Assembly (NCBI RefSeq): GCF_007197555.1
Contig: NZ_CP041614.1
Coordinates: 4,146,001-4,210,000, forward strand
Reading direction: 5' to 3'
DNA: 64,000 nt
Source of the DNA: Shewanella psychropiezotolerans
GTDB lineage: Bacteria > Pseudomonadota > Gammaproteobacteria > Enterobacterales > Shewanellaceae
The translations under genes and the position numbers were made by a program. The notes under the pieces are model-generated. The model was not told where the DNA came from. It saw nothing but the letters and a program-made list of their open reading frames with translations, and ran no database searches. Each line of letters opens with the position of its first letter. Position 1 is the stretch's first letter. Below are positions 33,380 to 42,801 of the stretch, piece after piece.

Positions 33380-34245
33380 TGGAGCAAGTATTCAAAACCT
33401 TACATAAAAGTAGCAATCGGCCAGACCATATTTGGGTGATTTTCCCCTTTGCCGGAGGCAGCCTGAGCGCATTCAAAAGTTGGACATCTCTGGGAGATGA
33501 CCTACTGCCAAACAATACGCTTATTTTACTCGCAACCTACCCAGGTCGCGATAACCGCATGCGCGAGCGGCCACATCAACACATTTCGGATTTAGCCAAC
33601 AATCTGTTTAACGCGTTAATTAACCTGATTTCCCATAGCGACTTACCCGCCAATGCCACTCTCCGCCTGTGTGGTCATAGCATGGGCGCCCAGGTCGCCT
33701 TTGAAGTTTGCAAGCAATTGGAGGAGCACTATGGTTCTGCCACCCCAATCACCCAATTGGTGTTATCAGGGTGCCACGCCCCACATCTAGAAAGTCGAAG
33801 AACACTCAGCCACTTACACAATGGCGACTTCATCGATCAATTAATTGAAATCGGCAGCGGAAGCGCTGTCCTCAAACAACACCCCGAACTTTTACCGGTG
33901 TTTCTTCCCATGTTAAGAGCCGATTTCCTTGCCACCGAAAGCTATTACAGTGCACTTGAAAACGCCCCTGAACTGCGATACACCCCATGCACGTTAGTGT
34001 TTGGAGAAAGCGATCCAGAAGCTTGGAATTCAGAGGTACAAGAGTGGCGTGAATGGCTTGACCCTGCTTTACGCACACATGCCCGGGTAGTCGGAATTCC
34101 CGGCGACCATTTTTATATCACCACATCCCCCGCGACGTTTATTCGACATGTTATCGAACAGACGGAAAGTACCACCTTAGTTCGCTCCACCCCAAAGCAA
34201 ACAAACAGCGCAAACCCTGTCAGATCCGGAGAGCAACATGGCTAA
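33379..34245 (+). CDS. irp4: Irp4, type II (editing) thioesterase
   Basis: A 288-residue alpha/beta hydrolase that removes misloaded acyl groups from the carrier domains. FPFAGGSLSAFKSW near the N-terminus, the nucleophile in LCGHSMGAQVAFE (Ser101), FGESDPEAW for the acid region and GIPGDHFYI for the catalytic histidine are all in the GrsT/YbtT order. The ATG overlaps the irp3 stop by one base (TAATG), and the stop overlaps the irp9 start (ATGGCTAA), so translation is coupled along the operon. About 40 extra polar residues at the C-terminus are not part of the fold. Confidence 0.92.
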   Translation: MEQVFKTLHKSSNRPDHIWVIFPFAGGSLSAFKSWTSLGDDLLPNNTLILLATYPGRDNRMRERPHQHISDLANNLFNALINLISHSDLPANATLRLCGHSMGAQVAFEVCKQLEEHYGSATPITQLVLSGCHAPHLESRRTLSHLHNGDFIDQLIEIGSGSAVLKQHPELLPVFLPMLRADFLATESYYSALENAPELRYTPCTLVFGESDPEAWNSEVQEWREWLDPALRTHARVVGIPGDHFYITTSPATFIRHVIEQTESTTLVRSTPKQTNSANPVRSGEQHG

Positions 34246-35656
34246 TCACCACGAACAAACCTACAAAACATTCACACTAGCACACCAATGCCAACCCATA
34301 TTACTGGCAACTGAGCTGACTAGCTTAGCATTTTGCAAGGATTACCTCGTCTATGAACACCACGATGAATGGGCCATAGGCATCAACAAACTAACCCAAC
34401 TGACCGTCAGTAGCAGCGGTGAAATTACTGATTTTAATGGCTACAAGCATAGGGTCAAGCCCACAAAAATTTGCCAGACGATTCATCAAGCAACCCAAAC
34501 GTTAAACATAAAAGATTGGCGGTTGTTTGGGCGCGCAGATTTCGAGTTCTGCCGCTTTGCTCACAACCTACAACAGCAAGAAACCAGCCGCGAACTGCTG
34601 GAATTGTTTGTGCCGGAAACGGATATACGGATCACAAAAAAGCGCATTGTCATTCGCACAATGGACGATACGGTACTGCCACAGATCCAAAGTATTATTG
34701 CTGACTGTACCAATAACATGACCGCCACAGAGCACTGCCACACCGCTCTGACCCAAGACGATATTCTTCATGCTCAGGCAGTCAAACAGCACTTTCAGGA
34801 AAGCGTGCGCTCAGCTGTCGAGGAGATAAAGGAACACAAATACAACAAGGTTATTTTGTCCCGTGTCGCAATACTTCCAGCTAATGTTGACTCGAAAAAA
34901 AGCTTCATCGAAGGGCGTAGGAAAAATACACCTGCTCGTTCATTTATGTTGAAACTCGGTGAAATTGAAGCCTTTGGTTTTTCTCCTGAAACAGTATTAG
35001 AAGTCGATGAACACGGCAATCTCAGCACCCAGCCCCTTGCGGGCACTCGCGCATTGCCTGATGATCCGCAAGCCGCCATTCTACTTAGAAACGAATTGCT
35101 GACAGATCCGAAAGAGATTGCCGAACATGCGGCCTCAGTCAAACTCGCGGTCGAGGAGTTAACGCAGATTTGTCCCTCTTCGACAGTGAACGTAGCAGAG
35201 TTTATGCAAGTATCAGAACGAGGCAGCGTTCAGCACCTTGCTTCTCGTGTCACTGGCAACTTGTCAGAGGGGAAATCCGCCTGGGATGCCTTCAATGTAC
35301 TGTTTCCCTCAATTACTGCATCGGGGATCCCAAAGCGAGAAGCCATTGATGCGATTGCCAGGTTCGAACTTTTACCCCGGGGCTTATACAGCGGCAGCGT
35401 TCTTGTGACCGATCACAATGGTTACTTCGACGCAGCACTCGTACTGAGGACGGCCTATAAGCACCAGTCAGTTTCTTTATTACAAGCTGGCGCTGGTATT
35501 ATAGGTTTATCAACCCCCGAAAGAGAATGGGAAGAAACCGGTGAAAAGATGGCCTGTGTACTCGATCATTTAGTATTTGAAAAAGGACAAGAAAAGCACC
35601 ACCTTGCCACCGATACCGTGCCCGCTGATAGCATCCTTTGCGAGGAAAAGTCATGA
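34238..35656 (+). CDS. irp9: Irp9, salicylate synthase
   Basis: Converts chorismate through isochorismate to salicylate and pyruvate, supplying the aryl cap. It belongs to the chorismate-binding (TrpE/MenF-like) family: KVILSRVAILPANV, FMLKLGEIEAFGFSPETVLEV, STQPLAGTRALPDD, EIAEHAASVKLAVEEL, HLASRVTGNL and the C-terminal PRGLYSGSVLV...LVLRTAY, all expected of YbtS/Irp9. At 472 residues it is somewhat longer than Irp9 (about 434), with the extra sequence at both ends. GGAG precedes the ATG. One enzyme doing both steps means no separate PchA/PchB pair is needed. The stop overlaps the irp5 start as ATGA. Confidence 0.94.
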   Translation: MANHHEQTYKTFTLAHQCQPILLATELTSLAFCKDYLVYEHHDEWAIGINKLTQLTVSSSGEITDFNGYKHRVKPTKICQTIHQATQTLNIKDWRLFGRADFEFCRFAHNLQQQETSRELLELFVPETDIRITKKRIVIRTMDDTVLPQIQSIIADCTNNMTATEHCHTALTQDDILHAQAVKQHFQESVRSAVEEIKEHKYNKVILSRVAILPANVDSKKSFIEGRRKNTPARSFMLKLGEIEAFGFSPETVLEVDEHGNLSTQPLAGTRALPDDPQAAILLRNELLTDPKEIAEHAASVKLAVEELTQICPSSTVNVAEFMQVSERGSVQHLASRVTGNLSEGKSAWDAFNVLFPSITASGIPKREAIDAIARFELLPRGLYSGSVLVTDHNGYFDAALVLRTAYKHQSVSLLQAGAGIIGLSTPEREWEETGEKMACVLDHLVFEKGQEKHHLATDTVPADSILCEEKS

Positions 35657-37311
35657 ACTCAATGTCTGATACCTTAAGTGCAGTGGATGATTTACTTCAA
35701 GGATTTGAGCCTTACCCCCCATCTCTGGCACGCTGCTACACCGAAGCCCAGATTTGGGACAACGCCCCCCTTTGGACAATATTAAGCCAAGGGGCACAAC
35801 ATCATGCTGACAAAGTGGCGATTAAAGATGCAGTACGTGAGCTGACCTACCGTCAGTTACTCGAGCAAGCCGATGGGATCGCCAAGCGCTTCCAAGAAGA
35901 TGGATTGATCATGGGCGATCGCGTGGTCATTCAACTGAGCAACACCTGTTACTTTGCCATCGCCTTTTTTGCCGCTCAGCGAGCAGGACTGGTCCCCGTG
36001 ATGGCACTGCCCGCTCATGGGCTCGCAGAAATAAGCCATTTTGTCGCAGTATCTCAGGCCAAAGGATACATCTGTGAACGTATCCCAGGGTCGCCTGAGT
36101 CTTTGGCAATTGCGGACGCACTGAGCATGAGCGACAATTCGTTGACCCATATTTATGCCATCAAGCATCACGGTAAATATCTCGACTTTCATCCCTCATC
36201 TCAACCCGGCTTCACTCCGCCAAAGGTAATCCCCGAACATCCGGCATTATTTTTGGTATCCGGTGGAACCACAGGGCTCCCCAAACTTATCCCACGCACG
36301 CACAACGATTATCTGTTCAACATTCAAAGTTGCGTCGAAGTTAGCGATATCACGGCAAGCGACATCTACCTCGCGGTTTTACCCGCCGCACACAACTTTA
36401 CACTGGGCTGCCCTGGCCTATTAGGCGCATTATCAAAAGGGGGACGAGTGATCTTTTCGACCCAGGCGGGGCCTGATCATTGTTTCGATTTAATTGAAAA
36501 CCACTCGATCACAGCGACAGCGCTCGTGCCTGCATTGGCTCAGTTATGGACAGAAGCGAGCGAATGGGAGACGGCAAACCTGTCCAGTCTCAGATTGATG
36601 CAAGTCGGTGGTTCAAAGCTGGCTTATAGCGACGCATTAGCGATTCAAACCGCCTTTCCTAAGGTATTGCAGCAAGTTTTCGGCATGGCAGAAGGCTTAA
36701 TCGCTTGCACCCGATTAGGCGACGCACCGGCAATCATCGCGGCCAAACAAGGTCGCCCGGTCAGCAAGTGGGATGAAATTCGAATCGTCGATAACGCAGG
36801 AAATCCAGTCGCCATCGGCGAAGAAGGCGAACTGCTTACCCGTGGCCCTTATACACTTCGCGGCTATTATCGAGCACCGAAACACAATCAAGTTGCATTC
36901 ACCGATGACGGTTTTTATCGAAGTGGAGACAAAGTGAGCATGAATGAAGATCGATATATCACGGTCACTGGCCGAATCAAAGATGTAATTAACCGTGCGG
37001 GGGAAAGCATTGCCACCGATGAAATTGAAGCACATCTACTCAGCCACCCAGAGATCGCTCAGGTTGCCGTCGTTCCTGTTGCCGATACTCATTTAGGCGA
37101 ACGTATCGGCGTAGCTTTAGTCTGTAAAGGCGAGCCTTTGACGCTGCAGAACATTCGCCATTTTCTGAAATCTAAAAATCTCGCTGCATTTAAAATGCCA
37201 GACGAATTGCACCTTGTGCACTCCCTTCCTAAAACCGCGGTCGGGAAAATAGACAAAAAAAGCGTACCGGGCCCTAATGGAAAACCTTGGATGCTCAACA
37301 CGTATCGTTAA
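35653..37311 (+). CDS. irp5: Irp5, salicyl-AMP ligase
   Basis: Stand-alone adenylation enzyme that activates salicylate and transfers it to the aryl carrier domain at the N-terminus of Irp2. From the ATG at 35653 (ATGA overlap with irp9, GAGG upstream) it has 552 residues. Motifs: LFLVSGGTTGLPKLIPRTHNDY (phosphate loop), VLPAAHNFTLGCPGLLGAL with the aryl-acid binding HNF seen in DhbE/YbtE enzymes, VFGMAEGLIACTRLGD, YYRAPKHN...FYRSGDKV, and the catalytic lysine near PKTAVGKIDKK. Homologous to YbtE/EntE. It is the last gene of the rightward operon and is followed by a strong terminator. Confidence 0.94.
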   Translation: MNSMSDTLSAVDDLLQGFEPYPPSLARCYTEAQIWDNAPLWTILSQGAQHHADKVAIKDAVRELTYRQLLEQADGIAKRFQEDGLIMGDRVVIQLSNTCYFAIAFFAAQRAGLVPVMALPAHGLAEISHFVAVSQAKGYICERIPGSPESLAIADALSMSDNSLTHIYAIKHHGKYLDFHPSSQPGFTPPKVIPEHPALFLVSGGTTGLPKLIPRTHNDYLFNIQSCVEVSDITASDIYLAVLPAAHNFTLGCPGLLGALSKGGRVIFSTQAGPDHCFDLIENHSITATALVPALAQLWTEASEWETANLSSLRLMQVGGSKLAYSDALAIQTAFPKVLQQVFGMAEGLIACTRLGDAPAIIAAKQGRPVSKWDEIRIVDNAGNPVAIGEEGELLTRGPYTLRGYYRAPKHNQVAFTDDGFYRSGDKVSMNEDRYITVTGRIKDVINRAGESIATDEIEAHLLSHPEIAQVAVVPVADTHLGERIGVALVCKGEPLTLQNIRHFLKSKNLAAFKMPDELHLVHSLPKTAVGKIDKKSVPGPNGKPWMLNTYR

Positions 37312-37329
37312 TCTATAGCCCTAGGTAAT

Positions 37330-37363
37330 AAAAAGAGCCTAGCTTGCAAGCTAGGCTCTTTTT
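37330..37363. terminator. Perfect palindromic bidirectional terminator
   Basis: A perfect 17-base inverted repeat (AAAAAGAGCCTAGCTTG and its complement) is centred at 37346/37347, with A/T runs at both ends. It serves the rightward irp operon and, from the other side, the converging ABC transporter pair. Confidence 0.93.
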
Positions 37364-37422
37364 ATTGATATATACAGCAAGCTAAATGCTTTAAGTTTGA
37401 TATAACCACATATCCAGTCCTG

Positions 37423-39129
37423 TTATGCCACCTGACCCGCTTGCCATAATTGACGGTAACCAGAATGGGTTATCACCAATTCATGGTGATAACCCATTCC
37501 AATGATCTGCCCACTCTCCATAAAGTAAATCCTATCTGTATCTCGAATGGTATCTAACCGATGCGCCACAGAGATCACCGTTTTACCTTTAGATAGCTTT
37601 TCAATCGAATCCAACACTTGTGCTTGTGTACGATAATCCAGTGCTGAAGTAATTTCATCCAATAACAACACTGGTGCATCATGAAGTAAGGCGCGGGCAA
37701 TAGACAACCTTTGACGCTCTCCACCAGATAGTTGATTGCCGTTCTCCCCAATCAATGTGTCTATACCCTCTGGCAATTTGGCAATAAGAGGGCTTAATCC
37801 GGCCGCCTCAATAGCCTCAAAAAGCGTTTTTTCCACAGCTTCTGGCTTGGCTAATAGTAAGTTATCGCGCAGGCTGCCGCCAAGCAACTGAACATCTTGA
37901 GTCACGTAAGAGATATGGCGATACCACTGCCGAGTCCCTATTTCATCGAAGGATTTCTTGCCCAACGACAGCCTGCCTTCACTGGGTATATGAAAGGCGG
38001 CGATTAAATCCAACAAGGTTGACTTTCCAGATCCACTTTTACCGACCAGTGTAATATGCTCACCCTGCGCAATATCAAGATTGATGCCCTTCAGCACCAT
38101 CGTATTATCTATGGTTAGGTCAACATTGGTCAAAGAGAGGTTAAATGTACAAGGCTTAGTGCCTTCCTCCTGCTGTTGAGGCATTTGAGCAAGCTGCTGT
38201 AAACGGCTAGCGGCTTTGAGCATATACCTGAGTAATGCCGCGTAAACGGTCATTCGTGCCAATGGCCGAATACAAGCAACTGTCGCAATGATCACGATGA
38301 GAAATTGGGGAAGACTTAACAAACCTTCATTGATAAACCAGAGACAGAGCGCCAGATTAAGCACTAACGCAAGCTCTAGGATTAGCGTCGCCATGAGTAC
38401 CCCCATCCCGCCGGCCCACTCTAAACCCAGCCCTTCATGCCTTTGTTGCTCAATTTTATCGCATAATGGCTTAGCCAATTGGTGGCTTTGAGCAAACCCA
38501 CGCAACATAGGCAAGCAATCAATATACTCAAGCAGCTGGTTGGCACTCTCCATATTAGAATGATGATAATGATCCGCTTGGTGGCTAAATTTTTTCTCCG
38601 CCATAATTAAGGCTCCAATCGCCAGGAGAAAGACACCTAGCATCGCCAGCGCTATCTGAGGTTGAACCCAGAACAACATCGTCATCATGGAGATAGGAAT
38701 AACCCAAGCCGCGACAAAATCAGCCAGTATGTGACTAAAAATGTCTTCAAATTGCTTCAGATCTGATGTGAGCAACTTCATCTTCTCCCCCAAGCCTTTG
38801 CCTTTTAAACAGGCAAGTGGTTGACGACGGATATCGGTTAACAGTTGGCTGCGCAGATGATGAGTGATCTCATACGCGCCCAAAAAGCTTTGCTTAGCAC
38901 TTTGACCTAAGCCCCACTGCAGGACAATAACTGAGAAAGCCAAGAGAAGCATATGACTAACAGACAAGGTATAGAGGGAAAGTATGAAAGCAAATAGCAT
39001 CAACCAAATCGCGAGAGGCATAATTTCAGTGGCTACTTTTCCTGATAAGCCAAACCAAAATTGGCGAGTTTGCGCGCCACTATGAACAAATAACTGTCTC
39101 ATTTTATCCAAGGGACACCTCCTCAACAT
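37423..39129 (-). CDS. irp7: Irp7/YbtQ-like ABC transporter, fused permease and ATPase
   Basis: 568 residues: an N-terminal six-helix type IV ABC membrane domain (about 1-310) and a C-terminal ATPase with Walker A GKSGSGKST, signature LSGGERQR, Walker B VLLLDE and the switch AHR. YbtP/YbtQ are exporter-shaped half-transporters that import ferric yersiniabactin, and the pair here is the natural equivalent. The first ATG (39129) overlaps the upstream gene by 26 bases and has AGGAGG very close. The ATG at 39102, two bases after the upstream stop, is an equally likely start. It converges on irp5 instead of being divergent from the regulator as in the Yersinia island. Confidence 0.85.
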   Translation of the reverse strand: MLRRCPLDKMRQLFVHSGAQTRQFWFGLSGKVATEIMPLAIWLMLFAFILSLYTLSVSHMLLLAFSVIVLQWGLGQSAKQSFLGAYEITHHLRSQLLTDIRRQPLACLKGKGLGEKMKLLTSDLKQFEDIFSHILADFVAAWVIPISMMTMLFWVQPQIALAMLGVFLLAIGALIMAEKKFSHQADHYHHSNMESANQLLEYIDCLPMLRGFAQSHQLAKPLCDKIEQQRHEGLGLEWAGGMGVLMATLILELALVLNLALCLWFINEGLLSLPQFLIVIIATVACIRPLARMTVYAALLRYMLKAASRLQQLAQMPQQQEEGTKPCTFNLSLTNVDLTIDNTMVLKGINLDIAQGEHITLVGKSGSGKSTLLDLIAAFHIPSEGRLSLGKKSFDEIGTRQWYRHISYVTQDVQLLGGSLRDNLLLAKPEAVEKTLFEAIEAAGLSPLIAKLPEGIDTLIGENGNQLSGGERQRLSIARALLHDAPVLLLDEITSALDYRTQAQVLDSIEKLSKGKTVISVAHRLDTIRDTDRIYFMESGQIIGMGYHHELVITHSGYRQLWQAGQVA

Positions 39130-40756
39130 TGCCTCCTATAATATTCAAACGCACATCAACCTGCTTAACTTGCCGAGGGCGATGACTAATAATCAACTGG
39201 ATCTGATTAGGGGAATATTGGCGCAGCCCGGCTAGTACCGTTTGTTCCGATAATTGATCTAAGTGTGCAGTCGCTTCATCTAAGATCAGAATGGGCGTTT
39301 TGGCCAACGCCGCTCTCAAGATAGCCAAACGTTGCATTTCGCCGCCACTGAAGCATCGACTCGCTTCTCCAACATCACAACTCAGCTGTTCCGGAAGATC
39401 AGCAACCAAGTCCTTAAGACCCAATAAATCCAATAAAGACCATATTTCATCATCTTTAATCACCCGTTTAGCAAGTGCCAAATTATCACGCAACGTCCCT
39501 GAGAAAAATGTGACCTCTTGATCCACCACTGCAATATAACGGCTTCGGCTTTCGTCATCTAAATCCGTGACGAAACCTTTATTGATTTTCCAACCGCCAT
39601 GTTCTGGAGTTAGCGAGCCGGAAAGTGTCGATAAAAGTGTACTTTTCCCGGCACCTGAGTCCCCCTCAATAAGCACTCTTTGCCCTGGAAAAAAGGAGAG
39701 GTTCACGTTTTCAAATACTCGTGACGGGCCGCGAGTGACCGTCAAATTTTCGCAAGATAGTTGTTGTAAAGCTTGGTCATAAACCACTTCACTCTGCTCT
39801 TTGGCATGGCAAAAAGGTATTATGCGATCGATAGAGACAATTGATTGCTGAATTTGTGAAAACACCTGAGTCAGGTCCAGCCAAGGCTTAAGAATACCTG
39901 CGCTTATACAAACCACCATCATGAGGTCAACCAGCGTCAGTTGCCCCATATTATTCAGCGCAATGGCAACCGGTACCACCAAGATCAAGGATATTTGAGC
40001 CAGTGTCACAAAAGTTACCCATGCCCCCACCATTTTCTTGGTATAGCTCGATACCATCGTATTGTGTGACTGGATTGTGCGACTGAGCTCGAGATAAGAG
40101 TTCGCATCAACGGCAAACAATTTCATGACGCCAATACTACGAAGAAACTCTAATTGGGCTTGGTGCATATTCGACACAATTTGGGTATATTTCTCTTGGC
40201 GTGTTGCGAAGCCACGCATCATCAAAAACTGAGCACTCAACGCCAAAGGCAATGGTGCCAGCGCAATAAGGGCTATCCGCCAATCAATATAAAAAAGGAA
40301 CACTGTCATAAAGAGTGGCATCAAGACCCCGTTGATAATATCGGTGCCATGATGGGCAATGAGCGGCTCTAAACTCTGACAATCATCTGAAATGCGTTTT
40401 TCAATATCGCCCCTTTTCAGACTTCGCAGCTTGTCTATCTTCATATTCGCCAAAGCAAGCACCATGTGTTGCCTTATTTTTTGAATAATGTGATAGGCAG
40501 CCAAATGGGCATACCACACAGCCAACGTATACAAAGCATAACGGGCCATCAAGGCCCCTACCATGACAACTAGATACTCATAGGGGGATTGTTGGTCATA
40601 GATAGCCTGAACAAAAAAGTATAGGCATAACCAAGGCACCATTTCGACCATACTGCACAGGACTGCACACCCGATTGAGATCCGTACTCTTCGCTGCTCG
40701 CATGACAGCATAGCCTTGAATGCTGTCATGCGACTCATATCATTTGAAAGCAACAT
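39104..40756 (-). CDS. irp6: Irp6/YbtP-like ABC transporter, fused permease and ATPase
   Basis: 550 residues, the presumed partner of the next gene in a heterodimer. A six-helix membrane domain (about 15-300) precedes an ATPase with Walker A EGDSGAGKST, signature CFSGGEMQR, Walker B ILILDEAT and a switch histidine in SHR. GGAG lies about 6 bases before the ATG at 40756. The leader contains a weak Fur-like sequence right upstream. First gene of a two-gene leftward operon. Assignment to siderophore uptake rests on paired half-transporter architecture and its place beside irp5; family-level sequence alone would also allow export. Confidence 0.83.
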   Translation of the reverse strand: MLLSNDMSRMTAFKAMLSCEQRRVRISIGCAVLCSMVEMVPWLCLYFFVQAIYDQQSPYEYLVVMVGALMARYALYTLAVWYAHLAAYHIIQKIRQHMVLALANMKIDKLRSLKRGDIEKRISDDCQSLEPLIAHHGTDIINGVLMPLFMTVFLFYIDWRIALIALAPLPLALSAQFLMMRGFATRQEKYTQIVSNMHQAQLEFLRSIGVMKLFAVDANSYLELSRTIQSHNTMVSSYTKKMVGAWVTFVTLAQISLILVVPVAIALNNMGQLTLVDLMMVVCISAGILKPWLDLTQVFSQIQQSIVSIDRIIPFCHAKEQSEVVYDQALQQLSCENLTVTRGPSRVFENVNLSFFPGQRVLIEGDSGAGKSTLLSTLSGSLTPEHGGWKINKGFVTDLDDESRSRYIAVVDQEVTFFSGTLRDNLALAKRVIKDDEIWSLLDLLGLKDLVADLPEQLSCDVGEASRCFSGGEMQRLAILRAALAKTPILILDEATAHLDQLSEQTVLAGLRQYSPNQIQLIISHRPRQVKQVDVRLNIIGGNVEEVSLG

Positions 40757-40766
40757 AAATACTCCA

Positions 40767-40785
40767 CAAAATAGGAATCATTTTC
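40767..40785 (-). promoter_or_regulatory. Weak Fur-like box before the ABC transporter pair
   Basis: CAAAATAGGAATCATTTTC matches the 19-bp Fur consensus at 13 positions and lies 10 bases upstream of the irp6-like ATG. The match is marginal, but the position is what iron repression would need. Confidence 0.35.
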
Positions 40786-40896
40786 GCTTTCTTGGTGACG
40801 GGTAACTAACGAGATCAGGCATTAATGTAACGCTATCGGGCATTATTTACCGAACTCGTTTATTGAGCTCAGGTTACAAAGATAGGCTTTCAGCTA

Positions 40897-40934
40897 AGTG
40901 CCACCAGATTTTAGATCTACAATCTGGTGGCACT
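40897..40934. repeat. Perfect 14-bp stem hairpin, unknown role
   Basis: AGTGCCACCAGATT pairs exactly with AATCTGGTGGCACT around a 10-base loop (TTAGATCTAC). No T-run follows on either strand, so it is not an ordinary terminator. It could be a repeat-element remnant, a protein-binding site or an RNA structure. Confidence 0.6.
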
Positions 40935-41527
40935 CGTTAAATACCAGCCCTTTTCCTATGGCATTATCCTTTGTGTGCAGACTTGGTATGCAGAGGGAGG
41001 AGCCGCTATCGAGCTGCGTAAAAGGATGTTCAAGGAACCTCAGATAAACCTTTCCCCGGTATCGCCAGTCGACTATACCGATTAAAACTACGCTCATATA
41101 TACAGCATAAAAAACCTAAATTAATATCCTAAACTTAGGATGACTCATAAACTGTTATGGTTAATTGTTTAACACAATCATTATAAAAATAATTAAAAAT
41201 ACAATAAAACAATAGACCACAAATAGCATTAATAATCTGCCGTACATTATAAAACATATAAAAATCTTACCTGAAATCATTTTGTCGTAGAACCATAATA
41301 AGTAAACCGCCAACAGATGGATTGACAGAACAAATCAACCACTTTAAGTGACACATATAAATACAAACGCAATAACCAATTTAATAAAGAAGACGCACCA
41401 CTGAACTAAGTTGAGTTTCGCCCATCGATTGATAAGTTGTTACATACCAAAAAATAAACTCACAACAATGTCAATCAGGATGAGTTCGTCATTTAAAATA
41501 ATAATATTACACATCTGATAACCTGCC

Positions 41528-41560
41528 CAACTGTACAGTTGATATATAGGGACCCCTATA
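41528..41560. promoter_or_regulatory. Two adjacent palindromes upstream of adh
   Basis: CAACTGTACAGTTG (41528-41541) is a perfect 14-base palindrome. TATAGGG-AC-CCCTATA (41545-41560) has perfect 7-base arms. They lie 136-168 bases upstream of the adh ATG and look like operators; the regulator is unknown. Confidence 0.5.
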
Positions 41561-41695
41561 AAATAGTTAAGCTGAAGCTAAATTAGGTTAAAATAATATT
41601 ATTGGGAGCACTGTTATATAAATTTTGTTAGTATCACGACTGCGTATATAAAAACAAATTCAGATCACATACCAACATTAATTAAAGGTTAAATT

Positions 41696-42739
41696 ATGAA
41701 GGCGTACGTATTCGACGGTAAAGAAAGTTCCAAACTAGAAGAAAGACCAAAACCAACAATTATAAAGCAGACTGATGTTATCGTAAGGGTCGAAAAGACA
41801 ACTATTTGTGGCACTGACTTACATATTTTGAGAAATAATGTCGCGACATTTAACCCAGGTACAATTATGGGTCATGAAGGCGTCGGAATTATAGAGTCAT
41901 GTGGAGAGTTGGTTAGCAGATTCAAGCCTGGTGATCGCGTAATAATTTCATGCATTACATCTTGCGGTAGGTGCAAAATGTGCCAAGTTTCAAAATTCGG
42001 TCAGTGCTTACAGGGCGGCTGGTTATTAGGAAATGAAATTGATGGCTGCCAAGCTGAATATGTTCGAGTACCTTTTGGTGATACCAGTCTGCACCTTGTA
42101 CCTCTTGATATTGATACTGATTCCCTTGTGTTATTAAGTGATATTTTCCCAACAGGGTATGAAGTTGGTGTTCTAGATGGTCAAGTGAAACCAGGGTGCT
42201 CTGTTGCCATTATTGGTTGTGGTCCTGTTGGACTTTCAGCATTAATGACATCAAAATTCTTTTCTCCAAGTGAAATTTACGCCATCGATACAAACAACCA
42301 CAGACTCCAAGTTGCGACAGAGTTAGGCGCTACACATGCAATCGATAACTCAGATGGCACTGCAGTTCAACAAATTTTAGACGTCACAGATGGGGTCGGG
42401 GTTGATGTGGTTATTGAAGCCATTGGAATACCAGTTGCCTGGGATATGTCTCAGAAACTTGTATGCCCTGGCGGAAATATAGCTGTATTAGGTGTGCATG
42501 GAAAATCAGCAATTATTAACCTTGAAGATATGTGGAAACGTAACTTTACTATGACTGCGGGCATGGTTCATACCAATACTATCCCCATGCTAATCAAGCA
42601 AATTAGGGTCGGTCACTTGAAACCTAAGAAGCTAATTAGTCATCAATTTAACTTATCTGAATGCGAACAAGCATACAGTACTTTTATACATGCTTCTGAT
42701 CATAAAGCACTCAAAGTTATTATAAGTAACGAGTTCTAA
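41696..42739 (+). CDS. Zinc-dependent alcohol dehydrogenase family protein
   Basis: 347-residue medium-chain dehydrogenase. Catalytic zinc ligands are in TTICGTDLH (Cys38) and MGHEGVG. The structural-zinc cysteines are in SCGRCKMCQVSKFGQC. The NAD-binding loop is IIGCGPVGLSAL. The sequence fits the alcohol/threonine/sorbitol dehydrogenase group, closest in feel to broad zinc alcohol dehydrogenases; the substrate is unknown. Base composition is more AT-rich than the irp genes, suggesting a separate origin. It is followed by a hairpin and then an OFA-type transporter on the same strand, which may bring in its substrate. Confidence 0.88.
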   Translation: MKAYVFDGKESSKLEERPKPTIIKQTDVIVRVEKTTICGTDLHILRNNVATFNPGTIMGHEGVGIIESCGELVSRFKPGDRVIISCITSCGRCKMCQVSKFGQCLQGGWLLGNEIDGCQAEYVRVPFGDTSLHLVPLDIDTDSLVLLSDIFPTGYEVGVLDGQVKPGCSVAIIGCGPVGLSALMTSKFFSPSEIYAIDTNNHRLQVATELGATHAIDNSDGTAVQQILDVTDGVGVDVVIEAIGIPVAWDMSQKLVCPGGNIAVLGVHGKSAIINLEDMWKRNFTMTAGMVHTNTIPMLIKQIRVGHLKPKKLISHQFNLSECEQAYSTFIHASDHKALKVIISNEF

Positions 42740-42753
42740 TAGCCTTTACAAAT

Positions 42754-42791
42754 AATAAAATGTAGCTATTCATAAATAGCTACATTTTATT
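42754..42791. terminator. Perfect palindrome between adh and the MFS gene
   Basis: Seventeen-base perfect arms (AATAAAATGTAGCTATT and complement) have a 4-base loop CATA and T/A runs at both ends. It ends only 10 bases before the ATG of the next gene, so it would either end the adh transcript or act as an attenuator inside a bicistronic message. Confidence 0.8.
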
Positions 42792-42801
42792 GAGAATAAA
42801 A

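Larger units (their letters stand above)
40786..41695. other. AT-rich non-coding region between the siderophore island and the adh gene
   Basis: About 910 bases with no supported gene. A minus-strand 67-codon frame (40894-41097) is probably chance. The stretch becomes very AT-rich from about 41100. It holds one strong hairpin (40897-40934) and two palindromes near the adh promoter (41528-41560), listed separately. Confidence 0.6.

Noticed and set aside
40894..41097. Minus-strand 67-codon frame with GIVDWRYRGKV, loosely like a dUTPase motif
   Set aside because: Only one short motif resembles the family, the rest does not, the frame includes the 14-bp hairpin, and there is no ribosome-binding site. 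At best a remnant.
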